A DNA stretch of 64,000 bases from Bacilli bacterium (GTDB taxonomy: Bacteria; Bacillota_I; Bacilli_A; RF39; UBA660): contig JAFWJA010000015.1 of NCBI GenBank assembly GCA_017511805.1, forward strand, positions 67,098 through 131,097. The letters are read 5' to 3'. The position numbers and the translations under genes were made by a program. Under the pieces are notes generated by a model that searched no databases, was not told where the DNA came from, and saw nothing but the letters and a program-made list of their open reading frames with translations. The stretch's first letter is position 1. Each line of letters opens with the position of its first letter. Positions 1-8,178 of the stretch are shown here, one piece after another.

Positions 1-852
1 GTAATAGTAGGTAATACTACTAATCCATGTAATCTTACGCATGGTGAAAGAACAGATGCTTGTATGAGAATAGGGGGTATAGCTAATGCATTATATAGAT
101 TTGCGATTGATAGTCCACATGGTTTTCATATTAGATTTGAAGACCCAAAAACTCATAAATATATATCAAGAGTAACAGGATTTAGAAATGGTAATTCTAT
201 ATTCTTAAACGAATTAAGAGAAAGTTTAGATTCATATTATTCTGATGAAGATATAATCGAAGCAGTACAAATTATTGCTAAACAATTGATTGAAATGACA
301 AAAGATAGTGAAGACCCTATAGAAAATGTATTTATAACAGGCGAACAAATAATGCAAAAAGCAAACAAAAAGCAAATACCAACTGTTTCATTAACAAAAC
401 TTGATGTAAGCGAAGGATTTGAAAAAGTATATACTGATTATGCTCCATCTATACCTGCTAGATTATTAGCTACATCAGCAGAAATGGGTCATAAAAAAAT
501 AGAACATTATATTCATCCTCCTAAGTATAAAACACAACGTTCTAAACCTAAAATAATAATTAATGATTTTGAAGATGCCCCTAAATTAATAAATAAAGTA
601 CATGTTATAAAACAATTAATAAATGGAAAAAAATTAGAAGATAAAGTAGATATATTAGATCTTTCTGATGATATTATTTATTGTATAGCAAATGATGATT
701 GGTATATATACATAACTCGTGATTTTACTATGCATACTGAAGTTATAGATATAGATCCAAGAGCAATAGAAGAATTTAATAAATATAGATTAATTGTTGA
801 ACAAATAATTGAAAAGAATATGATTAAGGAGAAACCAAATGCCAGAATATAA
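1..852 (+). CDS. Unknown protein, 3' part of a gene cut by the window edge
   Basis: The reading frame is open from base 1 to a TAA at 850-852, giving at least 283 residues, so the gene starts before the window. The first in-frame ATG (64) lies inside coding-looking sequence and is not taken as the start. The visible part begins near NPCNLTHGERTDACMRIGG, with two Cys and a His, followed by a mixed alpha/beta-looking soluble region with no membrane segment. I do not recognise the family. Its last 14 bases overlap the next gene, which suggests translational coupling with the cold-shock-like protein. Confidence 0.75.
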   Translation, partial: VIVGNTTNPCNLTHGERTDACMRIGGIANALYRFAIDSPHGFHIRFEDPKTHKYISRVTGFRNGNSIFLNELRESLDSYYSDEDIIEAVQIIAKQLIEMTKDSEDPIENVFITGEQIMQKANKKQIPTVSLTKLDVSEGFEKVYTDYAPSIPARLLATSAEMGHKKIEHYIHPPKYKTQRSKPKIIINDFEDAPKLINKVHVIKQLINGKKLEDKVDILDLSDDIIYCIANDDWYIYITRDFTMHTEVIDIDPRAIEEFNKYRLIVEQIIEKNMIKEKPNARI

Positions 853-1039
853 AATAGGTAAGATATATAATTTAGAAAAGGAACATGGAGTAGGTTATGT
901 TTTATCTGATAATATTAAATATTTATTTACAAAGAATGATACAAAAGAATTTAATGAGTTAAATGATGGAGATACTGTTAGTTTTAGTGCAGAAAATGTG
1001 AATGGTAGTTATAGAGCATTTTTTGTAAAAAGAATATAA
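839..1039 (+). CDS. Small cold-shock-domain-like protein, 66 aa
   Basis: A 66-residue protein of the size and pattern of a single OB-fold cold-shock domain: GKIYNLEKEHGVGYV resembles strands 1-2 of CspA-type proteins and a later LNDGDTVSFSAE resembles the strand 3-4 region. The RNA-binding aromatic motifs are not canonical (HGVGY in place of KGFGF, and YLFTKN in place of VFVHF), so nucleic-acid binding is inferred only from the fold. The ATG lies 7 bases after GGAG and inside the end of the upstream gene. A hairpin terminator follows directly. Confidence 0.6.
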   Translation: MPEYKIGKIYNLEKEHGVGYVLSDNIKYLFTKNDTKEFNELNDGDTVSFSAENVNGSYRAFFVKRI

Positions 1040-1040
1040 A

Positions 1041-1063
1041 AAAACCAATCAATGATTGGTTTT
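1041..1063. terminator. Bidirectional terminator between the cold-shock-like gene and def
   Basis: AAAACCAAT (1041-1049) pairs with ATTGGTTTT (1055-1063), with A-rich and T-rich flanks on both sides. It sits between convergent genes and can serve both strands. Confidence 0.8.
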
Positions 1064-1611
1064 TATATTGCTCTATATTTATCAGCATTTTTAAATGGAT
1101 TCTTTTTATCAATATGATCATAGAATAATATTCCATTTAAGTGATCTAATTCATGTTGAAATACTATTGCTAGTTCTTCTCTAAATCTCATAGTTTGTTT
1201 GTTGCCATCCATATCATAATATTCAACTCTTATTCTAGCTGCTCTTGGGACAATTCCGTCTATAGGTCTATTTATACTTAGACATCCTTCTCCCTCTTCA
1301 ACATATATCATTTCTTCAGATTGACTTATTATTTTTGGATTAATAACAACATAGTTTTCAAATTTTCCTTCTTCTACTTCATAACAAATAACAAACCATC
1401 TCTTTGCTATTCCAAGTTGAATAGCAGATAAACCCATACCTGGTCTTAAATCATATTTCTTAGCTTCTTCATCAATTTGACTAAGTCTAAGCATTTCTAA
1501 TGAATCATTGATAGTTTTCTTTGTTTTAGTATCTAATGGAAATGTAACTTCTTTACTAGTCATTCTAATTCTTTTATCGAATTCATCGACAATATCCTTA
1601 GTTCTTATCAT
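1063..1611 (-). CDS. def: Peptide deformylase
   Basis: Removes the N-terminal formyl group from new proteins; works with Fmt, encoded at 27 kb. All three family motifs are visible: GMGLSAIQLG (residues 58-67; the usual form is GxGLAAPQxG), EGCLS (107-111, metal-ligand Cys) and QHELDH (151-156, metal-ligand His pair and catalytic Glu). The 182-aa length and the spacing between motifs fit the long Gram-positive type. An in-frame GTG at 1620 would add three residues, but GGGGTG overlaps it and stands 5-6 bases before the ATG at 1611, so I choose 1611. Monocistronic, facing away from the SEDS gene. Confidence 0.95.
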   Translation of the reverse strand: MIRTKDIVDEFDKRIRMTSKEVTFPLDTKTKKTINDSLEMLRLSQIDEEAKKYDLRPGMGLSAIQLGIAKRWFVICYEVEEGKFENYVVINPKIISQSEEMIYVEEGEGCLSINRPIDGIVPRAARIRVEYYDMDGNKQTMRFREELAIVFQHELDHLNGILFYDHIDKKNPFKNADKYRAI

Positions 1612-1665
1612 ACTACTCACCCCAAAACCAAATATATTCTATCATACTTTTAAAAAAAGTCAAAA

Positions 1666-1830
1666 TTAATTACCGAAAAATCTAGAACCTATAACTATAA
1701 CTAATAATATAAATAATACTAAAATAATAGAACTACCTGAATTACCATAACCATAAGTAGGATAAACTGGATAAGATTGATAACAAGGATTATTATATCC
1801 ATATCCTCCAGAATAACCATAGTAATACAT
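1666..1830 (-). CDS. YjcZ-family-like small Tyr/Gly-rich membrane protein, 54 aa
   Basis: The first 33 residues are almost all Tyr, Gly, Pro, Ser and Asn (start MYYYGYSGGYGYNN). They are followed by one hydrophobic segment, SSIILVLFILLVIVIG (residues 33-48), and a short RFFGN tail. This layout, a Tyr/Gly-rich head then a VLFILLIIVG-like helix, is that of the YjcZ family of small Bacillus proteins annotated as sporulation-linked. An AGGAGG at 1838-1843 sits 7 bases before the ATG. It stands alone between def and the SEDS gene. Its role is unknown; the family link is from pattern only. Confidence 0.75.
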   Translation of the reverse strand: MYYYGYSGGYGYNNPCYQSYPVYPTYGYGNSGSSIILVLFILLVIVIGSRFFGN

Positions 1831-1953
1831 AAATATACCTCCTTTTTATACTATATAATACTCATCTTGTAAATAAAGTGTTATTTCATTAACCCAAGTA
1901 TAGTTTAAAATATAGATTTGTGGTATCATTATTATGTAAAGGTAGAGGATTAT

Positions 1954-3105
1954 ATGACAAGATTAATAAATAAAATGGATAAAGTTTTATTAGTTTTAGC
2001 TTTTATAATGTTTATATTTGGTCTATTTATGATTTTTGATGCTTCGTCTATGAAATCTTTTTTAGAATATGGTACTAATACTAAATACTTTACAAAACAA
2101 TTAGGTATATTAATTGCGAGTCTTGTTATATCAGTTTTGATAATACTGACCCCGTTAAAAAGATATAAAAAGTTTATGCCAATTATGTGTATAGTAATAA
2201 TTATTTTGCTACTGTACTTAGTTGTTAGTGGTGTAGAAACATCAGGTGCTAAAAGTTGGTTATATATTGGACCGTTAGGACTACAACCAAGTGAATTTGC
2301 TAAAGTAGGAATAATATTATTCGCAGGTTTTTATTATAGATCTAATTTAAGATATTTGAATAATTACTTAGCTGCTTTAATACCGGTTGGAGTAGGAGCG
2401 ATATTTACATTTTTAACATTCTTACAACCTGATGGTGGAACTGGTTTAATTATATTTTTAATAACAATGTTATTATTTTATGCTTCACCAGTTAAAAAAG
2501 AGATTAAAGTTAAAACAACTGCTTATGGAGCATTATTTGTTGTTATAGTTGTACTAGGTTTATTAATAAGTGGTAAAAGCTTATTTTCATCTGTACAACA
2601 AAGTAGATTTAATTTCTTAAAACCATGTACTAGGTATCAAGAAAATACAGGTTATCAAGTATGTAATGGTTATATAGCAATTAATAATGGTAAACTATTA
2701 AGTATTTCACCTGGTAATAGTAATCAAAAGAATCTATACTTACCAGAAGCATTTACTGACTTTATATTTCCAATTATAGTAGAAGAATTTGGACTTATAA
2801 TTGGTATATTAGTAATATTAATATTTATGTTAATTATATATAGAGTCCTCCTAGTAGCAAGGAAGAGTGTTAATATATGTAATGCACTCATATGTTATGG
2901 AGTAGCAATTTATATAGGACTACATGTAATAATTAATTTAGTTGGTGTTCTTGGATTACTTCCTTTAACAGGAGTACCATTACCATTCTTAAGTTATGGT
3001 GGATCATTTGCATTATCTTTAGCGATAGCTTTATCTATTGTTCAAAGAATATCAATTGAAAACTATAACTATATGCAAAAAAAAGTATTAGATAATAGAG
3101 GATAA
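1954..3105 (+). CDS. SEDS-family peptidoglycan glycosyltransferase (FtsW/RodA/SpoVE type)
   Basis: Polymerises lipid II glycan chains in the membrane together with a class B penicillin-binding protein. The 383-aa protein has about ten hydrophobic segments. It carries the family signatures LQPDGGTG, a Pro-rich loop LYLPEAFTDFIF holding the catalytic-position Asp, and the C-terminal GVPLPFLSYGGS. Subtype is not certain: the PEAFTDFIF loop followed by EEFG is FtsW/SpoVE-like. The frame is open from a TTG at 1918, but AGAGGA precedes the ATG at 1954, so I start there. It lies outside the dcw cluster found at 28 kb, which holds the likely PBP partner. Confidence 0.9.
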   Translation: MTRLINKMDKVLLVLAFIMFIFGLFMIFDASSMKSFLEYGTNTKYFTKQLGILIASLVISVLIILTPLKRYKKFMPIMCIVIIILLLYLVVSGVETSGAKSWLYIGPLGLQPSEFAKVGIILFAGFYYRSNLRYLNNYLAALIPVGVGAIFTFLTFLQPDGGTGLIIFLITMLLFYASPVKKEIKVKTTAYGALFVVIVVLGLLISGKSLFSSVQQSRFNFLKPCTRYQENTGYQVCNGYIAINNGKLLSISPGNSNQKNLYLPEAFTDFIFPIIVEEFGLIIGILVILIFMLIIYRVLLVARKSVNICNALICYGVAIYIGLHVIINLVGVLGLLPLTGVPLPFLSYGGSFALSLAIALSIVQRISIENYNYMQKKVLDNRG

Positions 3106-3144
3106 AACACTTTCTACGGAGAATATAATAGTAGGAGGTGTTTT
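3104..3144 (+). promoter_or_regulatory. Long hairpin enclosing the comEA ribosome binding site
   Basis: Bases 3104-3117 (AAAACACTTTCTAC) pair without gaps with 3131-3144 (GTAGGAGGTGTTTT): 14 pairs, two of them G-U, with a 13-base loop. The Shine-Dalgarno GGAGG lies inside the 3' arm, 4-5 bases from the end of the stem, and the comEA ATG follows at 3149. Five T residues follow the GTG of the 3' arm, so it could also act as a terminator for the SEDS gene. Either way it should limit comEA expression. Confidence 0.7.
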
Positions 3145-3148
3145 TATT

Positions 3149-3730
3149 ATGTATAAAAAAATAAAGATCATAGGTGTTTTATTAGTAATGCTTGTAATAT
3201 GTATGGGAGTATCTGCTAAAGAAGATAGTGGTGATACAGTATTTGTAGATATAAAAGGAGCTGTTAATAATCCTGGTGTATATGAATTAGATACTGGTTC
3301 TAGAGTAATAGATGCTATTATATTAGCGGGTGATTTAAGAGAGGATGCTGATACTAGTATTATTAATCTATCTAAAGAATTAAAAGATGGTATGTTTATA
3401 ATTGTTTATACTAAGGATGAAATAAATACTTATAAAGATAAAATTATTCCATCTAAAACTATTGTTAAAGAAATAGAGAATAAGATAATATGTCCAGATA
3501 CATCAAATGATGCATGTATATCAGATAATGATAAACAAGCTGGTCTTATTAATATTAATACAGCATCTATTGAAGAGCTAACTACTTTACCAGGAATAGG
3601 TGAAAGTAAAGCTAAAAAGATAATTGAGTATAGAGAAGAAACTCCATTTGAAACTATAGAGGATATTAAAAATGTATCTGGTATAGGAGATTCAGCATTT
3701 GATAAAATTAAGAATAACATTACTACTTAA
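3149..3730 (+). CDS. comEA: ComEA-like competence DNA-binding protein
   Basis: Membrane-anchored receptor for double-stranded DNA during uptake. The 193-aa protein has an N-terminal hydrophobic anchor (residues about 5-23), then an SLBB domain (about 32-95; VDIKGAVNNPGVYEL) and a C-terminal tandem helix-hairpin-helix region (INTASIEELTTLPGIGESKA and a second hairpin ending NVSGIGDSAF). Domain order and length match the family. The comEC start lies 32 bases inside its 3' end, so the two are translationally coupled. Expression is likely limited by the hairpin covering its ribosome binding site. Confidence 0.93.
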   Translation: MYKKIKIIGVLLVMLVICMGVSAKEDSGDTVFVDIKGAVNNPGVYELDTGSRVIDAIILAGDLREDADTSIINLSKELKDGMFIIVYTKDEINTYKDKIIPSKTIVKEIENKIICPDTSNDACISDNDKQAGLININTASIEELTTLPGIGESKAKKIIEYREETPFETIEDIKNVSGIGDSAFDKIKNNITT

Positions 3731-5711
3731 TATAGTTTTAATTATTGTTATTATTTTTTGTTACTTTATTAATAAAACTTATATTTCTAAATTTAATGGT
3801 AATGAGACTGAAATAAAAGGGTATATAAGAAAGATTAATATAGATGGTGATAAATTATCTATGATAATTAAATCTAGTGAAAAAATAGTAATAAATTACT
3901 ATTTTAAGACTGAAGAAGAAAAGAATAGTTTTGACTTAGAACTAAATGATTATATTAAAGTAATAGGTAGTATGAGAGTACCTACTAATAATACTTTATT
4001 TAACATGTTTAACTATAAAAATTATCTATATACTAAAAGAATATTCTATGTATTTAATTCTAATAAAATAGAATTGATTAAAAAGAATAATGATATTCTT
4101 TTTAATATAAAGAATTCTATAATATCAAGAGTTAATTCTATTAATAAATCAAAAGATTATATTAATACTTTTGTACTAGGTAATAAAAGCTATATAGATA
4201 AAGAAGACTATGATAATTATATTAATCTTGGTATTGTTCATTTATTATCTTTATCAGGTATGCATATATCACTAATAATTAGTTTATTAAAGAAAGCTAA
4301 ATTAAATAAATATATTGTTATTCTATTTTTATTATTCTATTTATTTATAATTGAATTTCAGGTATCTGTATTTAGATCTTTTGTTATGTTTTTATTATCT
4401 ATTTTTAATAAGAAGTTTAATCTAGATAAATTATCCTTATTAAAAATAAGTTCTATTATTTTATTATTGATAGAACCATTATATTTATATAATATTGGTT
4501 TTATATATACCTATGTCATAACATTTTTTATTTATTATTTTAATGATTGTTTATCTAATAAGAATTATTTTATTAAAAGTTTAAAACTAGGTATTATTAC
4601 TTTTATAGCATCTTTACCAATAGTAATTAACACTAATTTTAGTATTAATATTTTATCTATTATTATGAATATTATATTTATACCAATCGTATCTTTTATA
4701 ATATTTCCGTTATCAATTCTAACTTTTATATTTCCATTTTTAGATAATGTTTTATTTTTTATAACAAGTATTTTTAATAATATTGTAAGTCTATGTAATA
4801 ACATCAGTTTTCTTACTTTTTCTTTTTCTAAATTACCTATATTTTTAATAGTACTTTATTACATAATTTTACTAAATTATAAAACTAGAAACTTAATATT
4901 AATTCTAATTACTCTTTTTTATTTTTACAATTACTATGTATTTAATCCTATTATTTATTTTATTGATGTAGGGCAAGGTGATAGTACTTTAATTAGAATT
5001 AATAATAAAAATATTTTAATTGATACAGGAGGTAAAACTACATATGAAAAAGAGAAATGGCAACAAAGAAGAAATGAATATAGTCTAATAAAAAATAGTA
5101 TTAGTTTTTTTAAATCAATTGGAGTAAAAAAAATAGATTACTTAATTCTAACACATGGAGACTACGATCACATGGGAGAAACATTAAATTTAGTTTCTAG
5201 TTTTAAAGTAGATAATGTAATTTTTAATTGTGGTGAAATAAATGATTTAGAAAAGGAACTAATTAATAAAATAGATAATTACAATACATGTATAAAAGAA
5301 CTAAATATAGATAATAACAAGTTTATGTTTCTTCAAACAAGAGAATATGATAATGAAAATGATAACTCAAATGTTATTTATACTGAGTTAAATAATTATA
5401 GATTTCTTTTTATGGGAGATGCTGGAATAGGTAAAGAAAAAGATATATTGAAAAAGTATGATATATCAGATATAGATGTATTAAAAGTAGGACATCATGG
5501 TTCTAAAACAAGTAGTAGTAAATCTTTTATTAATATAATAAAACCAAAATACTCAGTTATAAGTGTAGGTAAGAATAATAAATATGGACATCCAAATAGA
5601 GAGGTTTTAAATAATTTAAAGGAATCAAAAATATATAGAACAGATCAAGATGGCAGTATTATGTTCAAAATTAAGAATGATAAATTAAAAATTGAGACAT
5701 GTAGTCAATAG
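3699..5711 (+). CDS. comEC: ComEC/Rec2 DNA-uptake channel with metallo-beta-lactamase domain
   Basis: Inner-membrane channel that takes up single-stranded DNA. The 670-aa protein has N-terminal membrane helices and an OB-like region, a competence domain with many membrane segments (LGIVHLLSLSGMHISL), and a C-terminal beta-lactamase-fold nuclease-like domain (FIDVGQGDS, THGDYDHMG, FMGDAG, VGHHGSKTSSS). Metal-ligand motifs are intact. The start is a TTG at 3699 inside comEA, 9 bases after GGAG. With comEA this keeps the core of the DNA-translocation system; no pilus (comG) genes are in the window. Confidence 0.93.
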   Translation: MIKLRITLLLNIVLIIVIIFCYFINKTYISKFNGNETEIKGYIRKINIDGDKLSMIIKSSEKIVINYYFKTEEEKNSFDLELNDYIKVIGSMRVPTNNTLFNMFNYKNYLYTKRIFYVFNSNKIELIKKNNDILFNIKNSIISRVNSINKSKDYINTFVLGNKSYIDKEDYDNYINLGIVHLLSLSGMHISLIISLLKKAKLNKYIVILFLLFYLFIIEFQVSVFRSFVMFLLSIFNKKFNLDKLSLLKISSIILLLIEPLYLYNIGFIYTYVITFFIYYFNDCLSNKNYFIKSLKLGIITFIASLPIVINTNFSINILSIIMNIIFIPIVSFIIFPLSILTFIFPFLDNVLFFITSIFNNIVSLCNNISFLTFSFSKLPIFLIVLYYIILLNYKTRNLILILITLFYFYNYYVFNPIIYFIDVGQGDSTLIRINNKNILIDTGGKTTYEKEKWQQRRNEYSLIKNSISFFKSIGVKKIDYLILTHGDYDHMGETLNLVSSFKVDNVIFNCGEINDLEKELINKIDNYNTCIKELNIDNNKFMFLQTREYDNENDNSNVIYTELNNYRFLFMGDAGIGKEKDILKKYDISDIDVLKVGHHGSKTSSSKSFINIIKPKYSVISVGKNNKYGHPNREVLNNLKESKIYRTDQDGSIMFKIKNDKLKIETCSQ

Positions 5712-5723
5712 AAAGGAGAAAGA

Positions 5724-6615
5724 ATGAATTATTATAATGAGATAAAAAACAAACTCATAGATAATGAAGTTTATTCAAAAGTAAAGGATTATTCAAAAGA
5801 AAGACATAAAGTTATAACATATTTTGAAATAGGTAAATTATTAAACGAAGCTGGTGGCAAGTATAGAGATAATATAATAGATGAATACTCCAAAAAATTA
5901 GTTATTGAAGTTGGTAAAAAAGTATAATAGAAGAACTTTATTTAGAATGAAGAAATTATATAATGTATTTAGTAATAAGAAAGTGACAACAATGTTGACA
6001 CAATTAACTTGGTCACATTATTTACTTTTATTATCGATAAGTGATTATGATGAAATAATATATTATATAAATATATCTAAAAATAGTAATTTAACTCAAA
6101 GACAATTACAAGAAAAAATAAAAAGTAATGAATATAAAAGAATACCTATTGAATCAAGAAACAAATTAAACAAAAATGAAATTCTTAATCCAAATGATTT
6201 AATTCCTAATCCAATAATAATTAAAAATAGAAATAATTACGAAAATATATCAGAAAAAACATTACAACGACTAATACTTGAAGATATACCATTGTTTTTA
6301 GAAGAATTAGGGACTGGTTTTACATTTATAAAAAACGAATATAAAATAAAGATTGATGATAGATATAATTATATAGATTTACTTCTTTATAACATTAAAT
6401 ATAAATGCTATGTAGTAGTTGAATTAAAGGTAACAGAATTAAAGAAAGAACATACAGGTCAAATTATGGCATATATGAATTATATAGATAAAAATATAAA
6501 AACTATCGAAGAAAATGATACTGTAGGAATTATAATATGTAAACAAGATAATGAGTATGTAATTAAATATTGCTCTGATAATAGAATAATTGCTAGAGAA
6601 TATGAATTAGTATGA
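5724..6615 (+). pseudogene. YhcG/DUF1016-type PD-(D/E)xK nuclease, broken by a 1-base frameshift
   Basis: Two adjacent frames (5724-5927 and a frame read through to 6615) are halves of one YhcG-like protein. The N-terminal half ends IDEYSKKLVIEVGKK and the other frame continues KKYNRRTLFRMKKLYNVF. Removing one A from the A6 run around 5917-5922 restores a single frame of about 296 residues. The C-terminal nuclease part looks intact (DLLLYNIKYKCYVVVELKV holds the Asp and the ExK motif). AAAGGAG precedes the ATG at 5724. This could be a true pseudogene, a homopolymer sequencing error, or a phase-variable switch. Such genes often accompany restriction-modification systems; none is seen here. Confidence 0.8.
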
Positions 6616-6639
6616 AGCAATTATAATAGAGGTGATTAT

Positions 6640-6830
6640 ATGAAAATTATTGTTTTAAAAGTTGAAAGTAGTAATGTAAAAGGTTCGTTTAAAGAAAAAA
6701 ATGGATTATATATGATGATTTATCTATTGAATATGTTGAAATATGCGATTCAGTCAATAATAAAACAAAAAAGTATAAATTAACAAAAGAACAATTGGTT
6801 AATAATTATCTAAAAAATATGCTTTTCTAA
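6640..6830 (+). pseudogene. Small unknown gene with a 1-base frameshift
   Basis: After GAGGTG, an ATG at 6640 reads MKIIVLKVESSNVKGSFKEK. At the A7 run (6695-6701) the coding-like signal moves to another frame, WIIYDDLSIEYVEICDSVNN and onward to ...LKNMLF, with a stop at 6828-6830. Adding one A would give a single protein of about 63 residues. The unshifted frame ends after 47 residues. The downstream part looks like real protein and has no ribosome binding site of its own. Family unknown. It lies directly after the frameshifted nuclease gene. Confidence 0.5.
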
Positions 6831-6877
6831 TTGTAAAAAATATGGTATATTTATAATAGAAAGAGAGGTGTACTTGG

Positions 6878-7333
6878 ATGACTACAAGAAAAGTATTTAG
6901 TATTATTGGATTAGTTTTAGCTTTATTCCTAATTGGGAACATGTTTTTACCATTTTTAGGTGATAGTAACAGTTCATTTAGTTTCTGGGAATATTGGTCT
7001 GAAAGAGAATATACATTCATAGATATTATTGTTCTTGTTGAATTAATAATAGCAGTATTATTCTTTGTTCTACAAATTTGTGGAGTTAAAAAGGATACTA
7101 AATTTGTATATTTTACATTAGGATATTATGTAACATATCATATTGGTTTAATGTTTGAATTTAGTAAACATGATTACATGCAATATACTCAAATCGGTTT
7201 CTGGTTAGGATTTATTGTTTCAATTGTTTTATTAATAATTACAATAATAGGAAACTTAGTTAGTAACGAGCGTAAAGCACCAGTTGCTGCTGTTTCATAT
7301 GATTCACAAACTGGACAACCAATTAATCAATAA
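6878..7333 (+). CDS. Four-helix membrane protein of unknown function, 151 aa
   Basis: Four clear hydrophobic segments (residues about 7-29, 48-72, 79-98 and 107-130) and a short polar C-terminal tail rich in Pro, Ser and Gln. GAGAGGTG precedes the ATG. No family is recognised; the layout resembles small four-helix membrane proteins of Bacilli without known role. It is transcribed alone, with a strong terminator just behind it, and lies between the frameshifted genes and lexA. Confidence 0.7.
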   Translation: MTTRKVFSIIGLVLALFLIGNMFLPFLGDSNSSFSFWEYWSEREYTFIDIIVLVELIIAVLFFVLQICGVKKDTKFVYFTLGYYVTYHIGLMFEFSKHDYMQYTQIGFWLGFIVSIVLLIITIIGNLVSNERKAPVAAVSYDSQTGQPINQ

Positions 7334-7337
7334 TACT

Positions 7338-7370
7338 AAAAAAATATGTGTTTAAATACACATATTTTTT
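7338..7370 (+). terminator. Terminator after the four-helix membrane protein gene
   Basis: AAAAAATATGTGT pairs with ACACATATTTTTT around a short TTAAAT loop, ending in a T run. Confidence 0.8.
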
Positions 7371-7446
7371 GTTGATATGCATATACTACTATTGTACGTA
7401 ATATATTGCGTTTATATAGATTAAAGGAACTAATAACTAGTTCCTT

Positions 7447-8058
7447 TTAAATTTTTCTATATAATCCAATTGCTTTACCAATAATATATACTTTATCTAA
7501 AATAATTGGTTGCATTGTATCATTTTCAGGTTGTAATCTAAAATATCCATCTTCTTTATAAAATGTTTTAAGTGTTACTTCATTATCTTCAGTCATAGCA
7601 ACTACTATTTCACCGTTTCTTGCAGTTGATTCTTTTTGTACTATAACTATATCTCCATCATGAATACCAGCATTTATCATTGATGTACCTTGTACTCTTA
7701 ATGTAAATACTTCTTTTTTTGGTGGAATAAGATATGCTGGTAAAGAATAATATTCATCTGGCATTTCAATTGCTTCTATAGGTGAACCAGCTGTAACTTT
7801 ACCAAGTAGGGGAACATCAACTATTTCTTTTTCTTTATATTCATTATCAACTAAAATTTCTATTGTTCTATTTTTTGAATCTCCCTTTTTTATATATCCT
7901 TTTTCTTCTAGTGCATCTAAATGAGCTTGTACAGTTGCGGGTGAGCGTAAACCCATTGCTTTACATACTTCTCTAACAGTTGGTGGATATCCATTATTGG
8001 CTATACTTTTCTTAAGAAAATCTAAAACATTTTCTTGTTTTACAGTTAATTTATCCAT
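7447..8058 (-). CDS. lexA: LexA SOS repressor
   Basis: Represses DNA-damage genes and cleaves itself when RecA is activated. In the 203-aa protein a winged-helix DNA-binding domain (PPTVREVCKAMGLRSPATVQ, residues about 25-44) leads to the Ala90-Gly91 cleavage site (KVTAGSP), then the S24 peptidase-like domain with catalytic Ser126 (GTSM) and Lys164 (VTLKTF). An in-frame ATG at 8082 exists, but AGGAGG stands 7 bases before the ATG at 8058, so I start there. A LexA box overlaps its own promoter, so it is self-regulated. It is divergent from the 47-aa membrane protein gene. Confidence 0.97.
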   Translation of the reverse strand: MDKLTVKQENVLDFLKKSIANNGYPPTVREVCKAMGLRSPATVQAHLDALEEKGYIKKGDSKNRTIEILVDNEYKEKEIVDVPLLGKVTAGSPIEAIEMPDEYYSLPAYLIPPKKEVFTLRVQGTSMINAGIHDGDIVIVQKESTARNGEIVVAMTEDNEVTLKTFYKEDGYFRLQPENDTMQPIILDKVYIIGKAIGLYRKI

Positions 8059-8080
8059 ATATTTCCTCCTATCTATATAC

Positions 8081-8120
8081 ATAATAACACATTAATTGTA
8101 AAATGTCAAACAATTGTTCG
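8081..8120 (-). promoter_or_regulatory. lexA promoter with LexA box
   Basis: Read on the minus strand: -35 TTGACA (8104-8109), 17-base spacer, -10 TATTAT (8081-8086). The LexA box CGAACAATTGTTTG (8107-8120) overlaps the -35 and differs by one base from the Gram-positive consensus CGAAC-N4-GTTCG. Confidence 0.85.
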
Positions 8121-8128
8121 AAATAATA

Positions 8129-8157
8129 TTGACACGAACAAGTGTACGTAGTATTAT
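8129..8157 (+). promoter_or_regulatory. LexA-box promoter of the 47-aa membrane protein
   Basis: -35 TTGACA (8129-8134), spacer of exactly 17 bases, -10 TATTAT (8152-8157). The first 14 bases of the spacer are CGAACAAGTGTACG (8135-8148), one mismatch from CGAAC-N4-GTTCG. A bound LexA would block polymerase directly. Confidence 0.85.
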
Positions 8158-8178
8158 GTAGTTAAGAGGTGAAGGAAA

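Noticed and set aside
3430-3720. Antisense reading frame over comEA
   Set aside because: A mirror of a repetitive coding region; it has no ribosome binding site and comEA is well supported.
5910-5930. Programmed frameshift joining the YhcG halves
   Set aside because: The change needed is +1 after AAA AAA, not the -1 favoured by A-rich slippery sites, and no stimulating structure is obvious.
5905-6615. Separate complete gene starting at TTG 5905
   Set aside because: It has no ribosome binding site, and its first residues repeat the end of the upstream frame; it is the second half of one frameshifted gene.
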